Both the position numbers and the translations under genes were made by a program. The notes below the pieces were generated by a model. The model did not search any database. It was not told the origin of the DNA and saw nothing but the letters and a program-made list of their open reading frames with translations. This document shows positions 19,686 to 27,635 of a stretch of 64,000 nucleotides of DNA, piece by piece (positions within the stretch are counted from its first letter, which is position 1; each line of letters starts with the position of its first letter). The stretch is from Hydrogenophaga sp. Root209. Lineage in GTDB: Bacteria > Pseudomonadota > Gammaproteobacteria > Burkholderiales > Burkholderiaceae_C. Location of the stretch: assembly GCF_001428625.1 (NCBI RefSeq), contig NZ_LMIE01000022.1, positions 257,618 through 321,617 on the forward strand, in the 5' to 3' direction.

Positions 19686-20825
19686 ATGTCCACTCCCACT
19701 CTGAATCAGACCTCCCGCCTCAAGACCTGGGCCGGTGCTGCCGCGTGGTCCCGCCTGGGCCTGGTGGCCGCGGCCGCCCTCATCGCCTCGGGCTGCACCA
19801 TGCTCCAGGAAGACAAGATCGACTACAAGAGCGCCCAGCGCGGCAGCACGCTGGACGTGCCACCCGATCTGACCCAGCTCAACCGCGATTCGCGCTACAA
19901 CGTGCCGGGCACCACCGTGACGGCCAGCGGCTACCAGGCCGCCCTGCCGGCCCAGGCCACCGCAGCCACCACCGCCATGGCCAAGGTGGGAGACGTGCGT
20001 ATCGAGCGCGCAGGCAATCAGCGCTGGCTGGTGGTGGACCGCCCGGCCGACAAGCTCTGGAGCCCCGTGCGCGACTTCTGGCAGGAGAACGGCTTCCTGC
20101 TCGACATCGACCAGGAAACACTGGGCATCATGGAAACCGACTGGGCCGAGAACCGGGCCAAGCTGCCGCAGGACTTCATCCGCTCCACCATCGGCAAGGT
20201 ATTCGAGAGCCTGTACTCCACCGGTGAGCGCGACCGATTCCGCACCCGCCTGGAGCGCACGGCCAACGGCGGCACCGAGATCTACATCAGCCATCGCGGC
20301 ATGGTCGAGGTGTACTCCACCACGGAAAAGGACCAGACCGTCTGGCAGCCCCGGCCGGCCGACGTGGAACTTGAAACTGAATTCCTGCGACGCCTCATGG
20401 TCAAGCTCGGCGTGACCGAGGCACAGGCTCAGGCCGTCACGGCCTCTGCGCCGGTGCAAGCCGCGGCCAAGGTGGTCATGGTGAACAACTCGCCCGTGGT
20501 CCAGTTCGAAGACAACTTCGACCGCGCCTGGCGCCGCGTCGGCCTCTCGCTGGACCGCACCGGTTTCACAGTGGAAGACCGCGACCGTTCCAAAGGCATC
20601 TACTTCGTGCGCTATGTGGAGCCGGTGACCAACGCCAAGGAACCCGGTTTCTTCAGCAAGCTGTTCGGCGGCTCCAAGAAAGAGGCGGCCACCGAGCGTT
20701 ACCAGGTCGTGGTGCGCAGCGCCGGCACGGCCACCACCGTCTCGGTGCTTGGCGCCCAAGGCCAGCCAGACGGCTCGGCCAATGCCCAGCGCATCACGCA
20801 GTTGCTGGCCAACGACCTGAAGTAA
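19686..20825 (+). CDS. bamC: Outer membrane assembly lipoprotein BamC
   Basis: Accessory lipoprotein of the BAM complex that inserts beta-barrels into the outer membrane. The 379-aa precursor has a signal peptide with lipobox LIASGC (Cys37), the unstructured opening KIDYKSAQRGSTLDVPPDLT, and two helix-grip domains (about 95-225 and 260-375), the second containing FDRAWRRVGLSLDRTGFTVED. The order dapA-bamC supports the call. A hairpin terminator follows. Confidence 0.9.
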   Translation: MSTPTLNQTSRLKTWAGAAAWSRLGLVAAAALIASGCTMLQEDKIDYKSAQRGSTLDVPPDLTQLNRDSRYNVPGTTVTASGYQAALPAQATAATTAMAKVGDVRIERAGNQRWLVVDRPADKLWSPVRDFWQENGFLLDIDQETLGIMETDWAENRAKLPQDFIRSTIGKVFESLYSTGERDRFRTRLERTANGGTEIYISHRGMVEVYSTTEKDQTVWQPRPADVELETEFLRRLMVKLGVTEAQAQAVTASAPVQAAAKVVMVNNSPVVQFEDNFDRAWRRVGLSLDRTGFTVEDRDRSKGIYFVRYVEPVTNAKEPGFFSKLFGGSKKEAATERYQVVVRSAGTATTVSVLGAQGQPDGSANAQRITQLLANDLK

Positions 20826-20846
20826 AGGTCCACCGCGCCATCAGAA

Positions 20847-20872
20847 AAGGCCGCCCGAGGGCGGCTTTTTCT
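20847..20872 (+). terminator. Rho-independent terminator after bamC
   Basis: GCCGCC/GGCGGC stem with a four-base loop, preceded by AAAA and followed by TTTTTC. The A and T runs would let it work for both converging strands. Confidence 0.85.
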
Positions 20873-20888
20873 TTGATCGCGAAGATGG

Positions 20889-21407
20889 CTATAGCCCCAG
20901 TTGGCTGGCGGGAAAAGCCGGCACGCTCTTGAGCCAGCACTCGTTCACGCGCTCCCGCAGCGCCACACGCCGCTCGGCGTCCCTGCTTGCCACCAGCGTG
21001 TTGCGCAATGTGTCGAGCCTCTCCAGTGTCCAGACCGGGGAACCCATGGCGCTGGGCAGCTCGGTGCCCGACGCACCGGGGCAGGCGTGCGCCTCGATCA
21101 GGTGGGACCAGGTGACACGCCACTGCACGAAACGCGGATGCAGCAAGCGCAACTGATCGTAGTTGTGGGCCAGCATCTTCAGCGTGCGCCCTCGGTGCGC
21201 CCAGCGGTTGAGCGCATCCACCACGGCGCGTTCTCCCAGGGGCCAATCGGCGAAGTCGGGGTCGCTCAGGGTGATGTGGTTCCAGCCTTGTTCGGCCGCC
21301 ACCTCGAACGCCTGGCGCACCGTATCCACAAAGACCTGGCGGCCCTGCAAGCGCCCCGTGGGCAAGAAAGGCAACGGCAAGGTGTCTGAGGCTTGGGGAT
21401 CGGGCAT
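20889..21407 (-). CDS. Conserved hypothetical protein downstream of roxA
   Basis: A 172-aa soluble protein without signal or membrane span. Notable blocks are GRQVFVDTVRQAFEVAAEQG, ITLSDPDFADWPLGE and PRFVQWRVTWSHLIEAHACP; a pattern of acidic and aromatic residues hints at a small conserved proteobacterial family, but I cannot name it. The ATG has CAGGAG eight bases upstream. It lies 41 bases after roxA on the same strand and probably shares its transcript. Confidence 0.65.
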   Translation of the reverse strand: MPDPQASDTLPLPFLPTGRLQGRQVFVDTVRQAFEVAAEQGWNHITLSDPDFADWPLGERAVVDALNRWAHRGRTLKMLAHNYDQLRLLHPRFVQWRVTWSHLIEAHACPGASGTELPSAMGSPVWTLERLDTLRNTLVASRDAERRVALRERVNECWLKSVPAFPASQLGL

Positions 21408-21448
21408 GACGAGCTCCTGGGTGAGTGATCAGCAAGAACCCGGTGGCT

Positions 21449-22600
21449 TCACACGCGGTGCAGCCAGCCGGCCGCGAACCAGTCCTGCAGCAGCGACTGT
21501 GCCCCATCGCTGGCGCGTCGCACCTGCCGCTCGTCCAGGCCGCGTTGATCGGCCAGCCGCTGCATCAGGCGTGCATCGGCACCCCCGGCCCGAAAGCTCT
21601 CGCCGTTGATGAAGACATGGTGCGGGTCGTACATCATGCGGGTGCGGCGGTCCAGCCGCACAGCGCCCGCCACCCAATCATCTCGCGCTTCTTCGAACCA
21701 GATGCGCGGCTTGGGCTCGGTCATGACCTCGCCCAGCGCGCAGGCCAGGGACTGCCGCTCGGCCAGCAACCGCTGCAGCGCGTCCGCTGCAAAAGCCTCC
21801 AGCCCCGCGGGCATGGCACCCGGGTGAGCCGTGGCCACTTGCCCGGGGTCACGGTAGAGCGTCTCGTCGTCGAGTTCGTCGGCCATGCGCTGCAGCAGTT
21901 CACCCGCCAGACCACCCCGCTGAGGCGCGCGAAAGCCGATCGAGTACGTCATGCAGTCCTCGCCCATCGCATCGCCGTCGTGTGCCCAGCGCGGCGGCAG
22001 GTACAGCATGTCGCCCGCATTGAGCACGTGCTCCTCCTCGGGTTCGAAGTTCTGCAGGATCTTCAGCGGTACGTCGGGCTGCAATGTCAGGTCTTTCTGG
22101 CGACCGATGCGCCAGCGCCGTTGGCCGCTGGCCTGCAGCAGAAACACGTCGTAGCTGTCGAAGTGCGGGCCCACGCCACCGCCCTCACTGGCCCAGGAAA
22201 TCATCAGGTCGTCCAGGCGCGCATCGGGCACGAAACGAAAACGTTGCAAGAGTTCGTGCACGGCATCGTCGTGTTGATCCACACCTTGCACCAGCAGGGT
22301 CCAGCCGGGCTGCTTCAGCGGCGGCAGACCGCTGCGCTTGAACGGACCTTGCCTGAGCGTCCAGCCTTGAGGCTTGCGCACGATCAGGCGCGACTCGACG
22401 GCTTCCTGGCTGGCCAGATCAAACAGTTGCGCGCGGCTCAGAAGCGGTTCGAAGGCAGGGATGGCCTGGCGGATCAGCAAGGGTTTTTTCTGCCAGTGGC
22501 GGCGCATGAACTGCGCCGGCGACAAACCGCCCAACAGGCTCACAGGGATTTGCGTGACGGCGGCCGTGGTCTGCGGCCCAGTGGTTTCGGTTTTGAACAT
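21449..22600 (-). CDS. roxA: JmjC-type ribosomal oxygenase (uL16 arginine hydroxylase family)
   Basis: A 383-aa 2-oxoglutarate/Fe(II) oxygenase of the RoxA/YcfD family, which hydroxylates an arginine of ribosomal protein L16 in E. coli. The iron ligands are His146 and Asp148 in VGPHFDSYDVFLLQ and a later His in LPPRWAHDG (about residue 206); RRWRIGRQK is the usual following block. A winged-helix-like C-terminal part follows. There is no Shine-Dalgarno; GACAAT lies six bases before the ATG. The divergent slyD starts only 14 bases away, the two sharing a palindrome. Confidence 0.85.
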   Translation of the reverse strand: MFKTETTGPQTTAAVTQIPVSLLGGLSPAQFMRRHWQKKPLLIRQAIPAFEPLLSRAQLFDLASQEAVESRLIVRKPQGWTLRQGPFKRSGLPPLKQPGWTLLVQGVDQHDDAVHELLQRFRFVPDARLDDLMISWASEGGGVGPHFDSYDVFLLQASGQRRWRIGRQKDLTLQPDVPLKILQNFEPEEEHVLNAGDMLYLPPRWAHDGDAMGEDCMTYSIGFRAPQRGGLAGELLQRMADELDDETLYRDPGQVATAHPGAMPAGLEAFAADALQRLLAERQSLACALGEVMTEPKPRIWFEEARDDWVAGAVRLDRRTRMMYDPHHVFINGESFRAGGADARLMQRLADQRGLDERQVRRASDGAQSLLQDWFAAGWLHRV

Positions 22601-22602
22601 GG

Positions 22603-22612
22603 GACAATTGTC
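22603..22612. promoter_or_regulatory. Palindromic divergent -10 element shared by roxA and slyD
   Basis: GACAATTGTC is a perfect 10-bp palindrome in the 14-base gap between the two start codons. Read in either direction it gives GACAAT exactly six bases before an ATG, the spacing expected when transcription starts at the initiation codon. Confidence 0.5.
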
Positions 22613-22614
22613 GG

Positions 22615-23166
22615 ATGAAAATCACCCAACAATGCGTCGTGGCGCTGACCTGGACCCTGAAGGACACGCTGGGCGAAGCGCTTGATGTGCTCGAAGAACC
22701 CGTGGAGTTTCTCGTGGGCGGCAGCGACCTGCTGGCCAAGATCGAAGAAGGCCTGCTCAACCACTCGGTGGGCGACACGATCGAGCTGCACCTGGAGCCG
22801 GTGGACGGCTTCGGCGACTACGACGACACACTGCTCTTTCTGGAGCCGCGCCACCTGTTTCCCGCCGAACTCGAGGAGGGCATGGGCTTCGAAGGCCTGC
22901 CACCGGGCTGCAACCCGGCCGCCCCCCGCGACCGCCTGTACTTCGTGAGCGACATCTACCCCGAGCACGTGGTGCTCGATGGCAACCATCCGCTGGCGGG
23001 CATTGCGCTGCGCATCTCGATGAAGGTGCATGCGGTGCGAGAAGCGACCGAGGCCGAAGTGGGCAAAGGTTCGCTGGGCACGGGCTTTTTCCGCATGCAG
23101 GTGGACGAGCCCGACGAGCTGCAGGGACCGGGCATCACGCCACCCGGCCCCCGGACTCTTCACTAG
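22615..23166 (+). CDS. slyD: FKBP-type peptidyl-prolyl isomerase, SlyD-like
   Basis: A 183-aa SlyD-type prolyl isomerase and chaperone. The FKBP halves flank an IF (insert-in-flap) domain: VEFLVGGSDLLAKIEEGLLN, VGDTIELHLEPVDGFGDYD, then the insert, then VVLDGNHPLAGIALRISMKV. It lacks the long His/Cys-rich nickel-binding tail of E. coli SlyD; the tail is proline-rich and short. No ribosome site is visible; see the palindromic element between it and roxA. Confidence 0.87.
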   Translation: MKITQQCVVALTWTLKDTLGEALDVLEEPVEFLVGGSDLLAKIEEGLLNHSVGDTIELHLEPVDGFGDYDDTLLFLEPRHLFPAELEEGMGFEGLPPGCNPAAPRDRLYFVSDIYPEHVVLDGNHPLAGIALRISMKVHAVREATEAEVGKGSLGTGFFRMQVDEPDELQGPGITPPGPRTLH

Positions 23167-23167
23167 C

Positions 23168-23260
23168 ACCCCCGCCGCGGTTCGCGCGACCCACTCAAAG
23201 GGGCGGTGCCTGCGGCCCGGCAGAGCCGGTTCCGCGGCACCTCTGGGTTGAGGCATCTCG
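23168..23260 (+). repeat. Dispersed GC-rich palindromic repeat, copy downstream of slyD
   Basis: Between convergent slyD and dut. Contains GGGGCGGTGCCTGCGGCCCG and GCAGAGCCGGTTCCGCGGCA, matching the repeat at 39588-39668 in inverse orientation over about 80 bases with few differences. No gene is seen in this 120-base gap. Confidence 0.7.
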
Positions 23261-23286
23261 CTCGTTGCGTAGCGAGCTCAGGAGGT

Positions 23287-23736
23287 TCAACCCCGCCCGG
23301 TGGAACCGTAGCCGCCAGCGCCTCGCTCGCTCGCGGCTGCGAAGTCTTCGACCACGTTGAAACGCGCCTGCACCACCGGCACGATCACCATCTGGGCAAT
23401 GCGCTCCATGGGCTCGATGGTGAATGGCACGCCGCTGCGGTTCCAGGCGCTCACCATGAGCTGGCCCTGGTAGTCGCTGTCGATCAGGCCCACCAGGTTG
23501 CCGAGCACGATGCCGTGCTTGTGGCCCAGCCCCGAGCGCGGCAGGATCATGGCGGCGAAGCCAGGGTCGGCCAGGTGGATGGCCAGGCCTGTGGGCACCA
23601 GTTGCCAGGCGTTGGGAGCCAGCGTCAAGGGTGCATCAAGGCAGGCCCGCAGATCCAGCCCTGCGCTGCCCTCAGTGGCGTAAGCGGGCAGTTGATCCGC
23701 CATGCGCGGATCCAGCACTTTCACATCGATGCGCAT
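23287..23736 (-). CDS. dut: dUTP diphosphatase
   Basis: Hydrolyses dUTP to dUMP, keeping uracil out of DNA and feeding dTMP synthesis. The 149-aa trimeric enzyme has all five motifs: [51 protein letters not shown] and the flexible C-terminal [16 protein letters not shown] lies about ten bases before the ATG. It follows dctM on the same strand after 23 bases and may be read through from the TRAP operon. Confidence 0.96.
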   Translation of the reverse strand: MRIDVKVLDPRMADQLPAYATEGSAGLDLRACLDAPLTLAPNAWQLVPTGLAIHLADPGFAAMILPRSGLGHKHGIVLGNLVGLIDSDYQGQLMVSAWNRSGVPFTIEPMERIAQMVIVPVVQARFNVVEDFAAASERGAGGYGSTGRG

Positions 23737-23759
23737 TCAGCAGGCTCCGGACGGGCTTC

Positions 23760-25547
23760 TCATTTGGGTTTTTTCAGCGCTTCTTCCATCGCCTTCATGG
23801 GGTCAGGGTCCGCCTCCTCGGCAGCAGGCTCCGGCTTCATGTCGCCTTCGGGGGCCGGCTCTGCATCCGGCTCTTCGGCGACTTCAGGCTCTTCCTCCAT
23901 GCCCGGCATGTTGCGCAGCATGTCGGTGACCGCGGCGTCATCGACTTCGACCTTCGCTCCCAGGCTGCCCGTGACCAGTGTGGGGTAGGCAATGACCACC
24001 GCCACCATGATCAACTGCAGGATGATGAAGGCGATCGAGCCCTTGTAGATCTGGGCCGTGGTCACGGCCGGGATGCGCTGCTTGGTGACGTGGTCGGTGT
24101 AATCACTGCGCGCGGCCACGCTGCGCAGGTAGAACAGCGCAAAGCCGAACGGTGGCGTGAGAAACGAGGTCTGCAGGTTCATGGCCAGGATGACGCCGAA
24201 CCAGATCAGGTCGATGCCCAGCTTGTCGGCCACCGGCGCGAGCAACGGGATCACGATGAACGCGATCTCGAAGAAGTCGATGAACATGCCCAGCACGAAC
24301 ACCAGCAGGTTCACAACCAGCAGGAAACCCATCTGGCCGCCCGGCATCTTGTCGAACAGGTGCTCGACCCAGATGTGACCGTCGGCTGCGTTGAAGGTGA
24401 AGCTGAAGACGGTGGAACCGATCAGGATGAACATCACGAAGATGGCAAGCTTGGTGGTGCTCTCCAGCGCCTGTTTCATCAGGTCAAACGTCAGACTGCG
24501 GCGCGCACCGGCCATGATCATGGCGCCCAGAGCGCCCATCGCACCGCCTTCGGTGGGCGTTGCGATGCCCAGGAAGATGGTGCCCAGCACGAGGAAGATC
24601 AGCACAAGCGGCGGGATCAACACGAAGGTGACCTGTTCGGCCAGGCGGGACAGCAGGCCCAGGCGGAACAGGCGGTTGAGCAGCGCCAAGGCCAGCGCCA
24701 GCACCGAACCGACCGTGATGGACAGGATGACCACTTCGTCGCCTGCCGGGCTGATCTCGCGTTCGATCAACGGGTTGATCACCGATTCGTGCACCTGGGA
24801 CCACGCCACGCTGACCGCCGCGCACAGCACCATCAGCACCAACAGGGAGCGGTGACCGCTTGAGCCGTTTGGCTCGTTGTAGATGCGCGCCTCGGCGGGC
24901 AGCGCCGGGACCCAGTCGGGCTTGAAGATAGCCACCGCTGCGACAAACGCCAGGTACACACCCACCAGCATCAGGCCAGGCACCAGCGCGCCGGCATACA
25001 TGTCACCCACCGAACGACCCAGCTGGTCGGCCAGCACGATCAGCACCAGCGACGGCGGGATGGCCTGCGCCAGCGTGCCCGACGCGGTGATGGTGCCGGT
25101 GGCGATGGTCCGGTTGTAGCCGTAGCGCAGCATGATGGGCAGCGAGATCAGACCCATGGAAATCACGGCGGCTGCGACCACGCCGGTGGTGGCCGCCAGC
25201 AGGGCACCCACCAGAATCACCGCGACGGCCAGACCACCTCGCACCGGGCCAAACACCTGCGCCACGGTGGACAACAGGTCTTCGGCCATGCGGCTTCGCT
25301 CCAGGATGATGCCCATGAGCGTGAAGAAGGGGATGGCCAGCAGCGTATCGTTCTGCATGATGCCGAACACCCGCAGCGGCAAGGCCTGGAACAGGTTGGA
25401 GGGGAACAGGCCGGCTTCCATGCCGACGAAGCCGAAGAACAGGCCGGTGGCGGCGAGCGCGAAGGCCACCGGGAAACCCGACAGCAGGAAGACCAGCAGC
25501 CCGCCGAACATCAGCGGGACAAAATTGGCGGCAATGAATTCGATCAT
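23760..25547 (-). CDS. dctM: TRAP transporter large permease (DctM, FcbT3 type)
   Basis: Large membrane subunit of a tripartite ATP-independent periplasmic importer driven by a cation gradient. At 595 aa it is longer than DctM of C4-dicarboxylate systems (about 430), as is usual for the mannitol/chloroaromatic class (COG4664): there is an extended central loop and a charged tail rich in E, P and A (from about residue 545). Conserved blocks include NDTLLAIPFFTLMGIILERS and PPSLVLIVLADQLGRSVGDM. GGAG about ten bases upstream lies in the end of dctQ; the gap is two bases. Confidence 0.9.
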   Translation of the reverse strand: MIEFIAANFVPLMFGGLLVFLLSGFPVAFALAATGLFFGFVGMEAGLFPSNLFQALPLRVFGIMQNDTLLAIPFFTLMGIILERSRMAEDLLSTVAQVFGPVRGGLAVAVILVGALLAATTGVVAAAVISMGLISLPIMLRYGYNRTIATGTITASGTLAQAIPPSLVLIVLADQLGRSVGDMYAGALVPGLMLVGVYLAFVAAVAIFKPDWVPALPAEARIYNEPNGSSGHRSLLVLMVLCAAVSVAWSQVHESVINPLIEREISPAGDEVVILSITVGSVLALALALLNRLFRLGLLSRLAEQVTFVLIPPLVLIFLVLGTIFLGIATPTEGGAMGALGAMIMAGARRSLTFDLMKQALESTTKLAIFVMFILIGSTVFSFTFNAADGHIWVEHLFDKMPGGQMGFLLVVNLLVFVLGMFIDFFEIAFIVIPLLAPVADKLGIDLIWFGVILAMNLQTSFLTPPFGFALFYLRSVAARSDYTDHVTKQRIPAVTTAQIYKGSIAFIILQLIMVAVVIAYPTLVTGSLGAKVEVDDAAVTDMLRNMPGMEEEPEVAEEPDAEPAPEGDMKPEPAAEEADPDPMKAMEEALKKPK

Positions 25548-25549
25548 GA

Positions 25550-26173
25550 TCAGTTGGCTCCCTTGAGGCGCTGCTCGGCCTCTTCTTTGAGGCGCTGCTC
25601 GGCTTCTTCGAGCAGTTGCTGTGCCAGCAGCTCCTCATCGCTGGGGCCTTCATGCGCCAGGACATCGGGCCCGTTGCCGGTGAGAAAGGCAATGCGCTTG
25701 ATGAGTTCACTCACGCCTTGCAGGAACAGGATGGCAAAGCCCAGGGGAATCAGGCCGTACACCGGCCAGCGGATGAGCCCACCCGAGTTGGACGACATTT
25801 CGCCGGTGGTCCAGGCGCGCTCAAACAGGGGCCAGCCGAGCGTGGCCATCATGTAGCACAGCGGAAACAGGAAGACGAGGATACCCACCACGTCGACCCA
25901 GTTGCGGCCGCGTGCGCTGAACTTCGAAGAAATGAAATCGATGCGCACATGAGCGTTGCGCAGGAAAGCGAAACCGCTGCCCAGCATGAAGACGGCGGCA
26001 AACAGGTACCACTGGATTTCCAACAACGCGTTGGAGCTGGTGTCGAAGAGCTTGCGAACGATGGCGTTGCCCGCGCTGATGAGCGTGGTGGCCAGGATGA
26101 ACCACATCACGAGCTTGCCGATCAGATCGCTCATGGCGTCGATCAGGCGAGAGATTTTCAACAGAATTGACAT
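25550..26173 (-). CDS. dctQ: TRAP transporter small permease (DctQ)
   Basis: A 207-aa membrane subunit with four predicted spans; FLRNAHVRIDFIS is the DctQ signature and IRWPVYGLIPLGF follows. The start at 26173 has GGGGAAA upstream; an ATG 36 bases earlier lacks support. The acidic C-terminal tail is extended by a tandem 24-bp duplication that encodes EEAEQRLK twice. It lies between dctP (with a terminator-like hairpin in the gap) and dctM. Confidence 0.88.
   Translation of the reverse strand: MSILLKISRLIDAMSDLIGKLVMWFILATTLISAGNAIVRKLFDTSSNALLEIQWYLFAAVFMLGSGFAFLRNAHVRIDFISSKFSARGRNWVDVVGILVFLFPLCYMMATLGWPLFERAWTTGEMSSNSGGLIRWPVYGLIPLGFAILFLQGVSELIKRIAFLTGNGPDVLAHEGPSDEELLAQQLLEEAEQRLKEEAEQRLKGAN
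25563..25610 (-). repeat. 24-bp tandem repeat at the 3' end of dctQ
   Basis: Two copies, one base different, encode the eight-residue unit EEAEQRLK twice at the end of DctQ. Slippage would change the length in frame. Confidence 0.8.
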
Positions 26174-26286
26174 GAGATTTCCCCTTGGGGGAGTGAACGC
26201 AAAAAACAACAGCAGAGTCTACAGAACCGTCATCGACGACATCCGGGCGCGGCGGACATGGCGTCGGCGAACCCGGTGGGCATTGA

Positions 26287-26335
26287 GCGATCCGTGCAAA
26301 AAACCCCGCCGAGGCGGGGCTTCTTGCCGGATCGC
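26287..26335 (-). terminator. Nested hairpin/terminator between dctP and dctQ
   Basis: On the minus strand the stem GGCGGGG/CCCCGCC type hairpin (26304-26319) is followed by six T. An outer 8-bp inverted repeat, GCGATCCG at 26287-26294 and CGGATCGC at 26328-26335, encloses it. Its place between the binding-protein gene and the permease genes suggests partial termination, giving more binding protein than permease. Confidence 0.75.
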
Positions 26336-26343
26336 AAGACCGA

Positions 26344-27423
26344 TTACAGCTTGGCCGCCTGCATGTAGCGGTCGAACTGCGCTTCGGTGAAGCGGAACCA
26401 AAGGTTCTGGTCCTTGCGGAAGGCCGAATAGTCCGTGTAGATCTTCTTCCACTTCGGGTTCTTGGCGCTGATGTCGGCGTAGAGCGCCATGGAGTTCTTG
26501 AACGCAGCGTCCATCACAGCCTTGGGGAAAGGCAGAACCTTGGTGCCCGCGGCCACCAGTTGCTTGAGTGCAGCCGGGTTCAGCGCGTCGTACTTGGCCT
26601 GCATGGTCGTGTGGGCAATGGCCGCGGCGCATTCCACGATGGCCTTGTTCTCGGACGACAGCGCGGCAAAGGCCTTGTTGTTGACGTACAGCGAGAGCTG
26701 TGGACCACCTTCCCACCAGCCGGGGTAGTAGTAGTACGGCGCCACCTTGTTGAAGCCGAGCTTCTGGTCATCGTACGGGCCGACCCATTCGGTCGCGTCG
26801 ATGGTGCCCTTTTCCAGCGCCTGGTAGATCTCGCCGCCAGGGATGTTCTGCGGTACGCCACCCATGGTGGTCAGCACTTTGCCGGCGAAGCCGCCAATGC
26901 GCATCTTCATACCCTTGATGTCGTTGAGGGTCTTGATCTCCTTGCGGTACCAGCCTCCCATTTGTGCACCGGTGTTGCCCATGGGGAAGTTGACGATGTT
27001 GTAGCCCTCGTAGAACTCGCGGAACAACTTCATGCCGTTGCCTTCGTACATCCACGCGGTCATCTGGCGGCTGTTGAGGCCAAAGGGAATGGCGCAGTCC
27101 AGGGCGAAGGTGTCGTCCTTGCCGAAGAAGTAGTAGGGCGCGGTGTGTGCGCACTCCACGGTGCCTTCCTGCACGCCATCGACCACGCCGAACGCGGGCA
27201 TGAGTTCACCGCCCGGGTGCGTCGTGATCGAGAACTTGCCCCCTGACATTTCGCCCACTTTCTTGGCGAAGACTTCGGCTGCGCCGTAGATGGTGTCGAG
27301 CGCCTTGGGGAAGCTGGAGGCCAGACGCCAGCGTATGGCGGCCTGCGCATGCACAGCGGGCGCGGCGCCTGCGGCCAGAACGCCGGCGATGCCTGCGTTC
27401 TTGATGAGTGAACGACGATCCAT
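26344..27423 (-). CDS. dctP: TRAP transporter periplasmic binding protein (FcbT1/TakP type)
   Basis: A 359-aa exported binding protein. The signal peptide begins MDRRSLIKNAGIAG, a twin-arginine type, and ends near AVHAQA. Blocks WRLASSFPKALDTIYGAAE, KMRIGGFAGKV and YYYYPGWWEGGPQLSLYVN match the COG4663 family whose known members bind 2-oxo acids (TakP) or lactate, so an organic monocarboxylate is likely but not proven. The ATG at 27423 is used because the signal peptide starts there; TACAAT at 27503-27508 (minus) may be its -10. First gene of dctPQM. Confidence 0.9.
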   Translation of the reverse strand: MDRRSLIKNAGIAGVLAAGAAPAVHAQAAIRWRLASSFPKALDTIYGAAEVFAKKVGEMSGGKFSITTHPGGELMPAFGVVDGVQEGTVECAHTAPYYFFGKDDTFALDCAIPFGLNSRQMTAWMYEGNGMKLFREFYEGYNIVNFPMGNTGAQMGGWYRKEIKTLNDIKGMKMRIGGFAGKVLTTMGGVPQNIPGGEIYQALEKGTIDATEWVGPYDDQKLGFNKVAPYYYYPGWWEGGPQLSLYVNNKAFAALSSENKAIVECAAAIAHTTMQAKYDALNPAALKQLVAAGTKVLPFPKAVMDAAFKNSMALYADISAKNPKWKKIYTDYSAFRKDQNLWFRFTEAQFDRYMQAAKL

Positions 27424-27635
27424 ATCGATTGACTCCGTGGTTGCTATGGGTAGACCCTGCCAGGCAAGCCGGGCTGGAGACTTGTAAATTAAGTCAGTCG
27501 CGATTGTAGGAACGCCCCCCTTGTGGGGCTCAGGGGTTTTCCCTCGAAATACGAGGTTTTGCAAAAAGTGCTAGGCCTCATGCAAGTTTCGTCACGCGTG
27601 ACGACAAGCATCTCGTATGACGGAGCAGGACCAGC

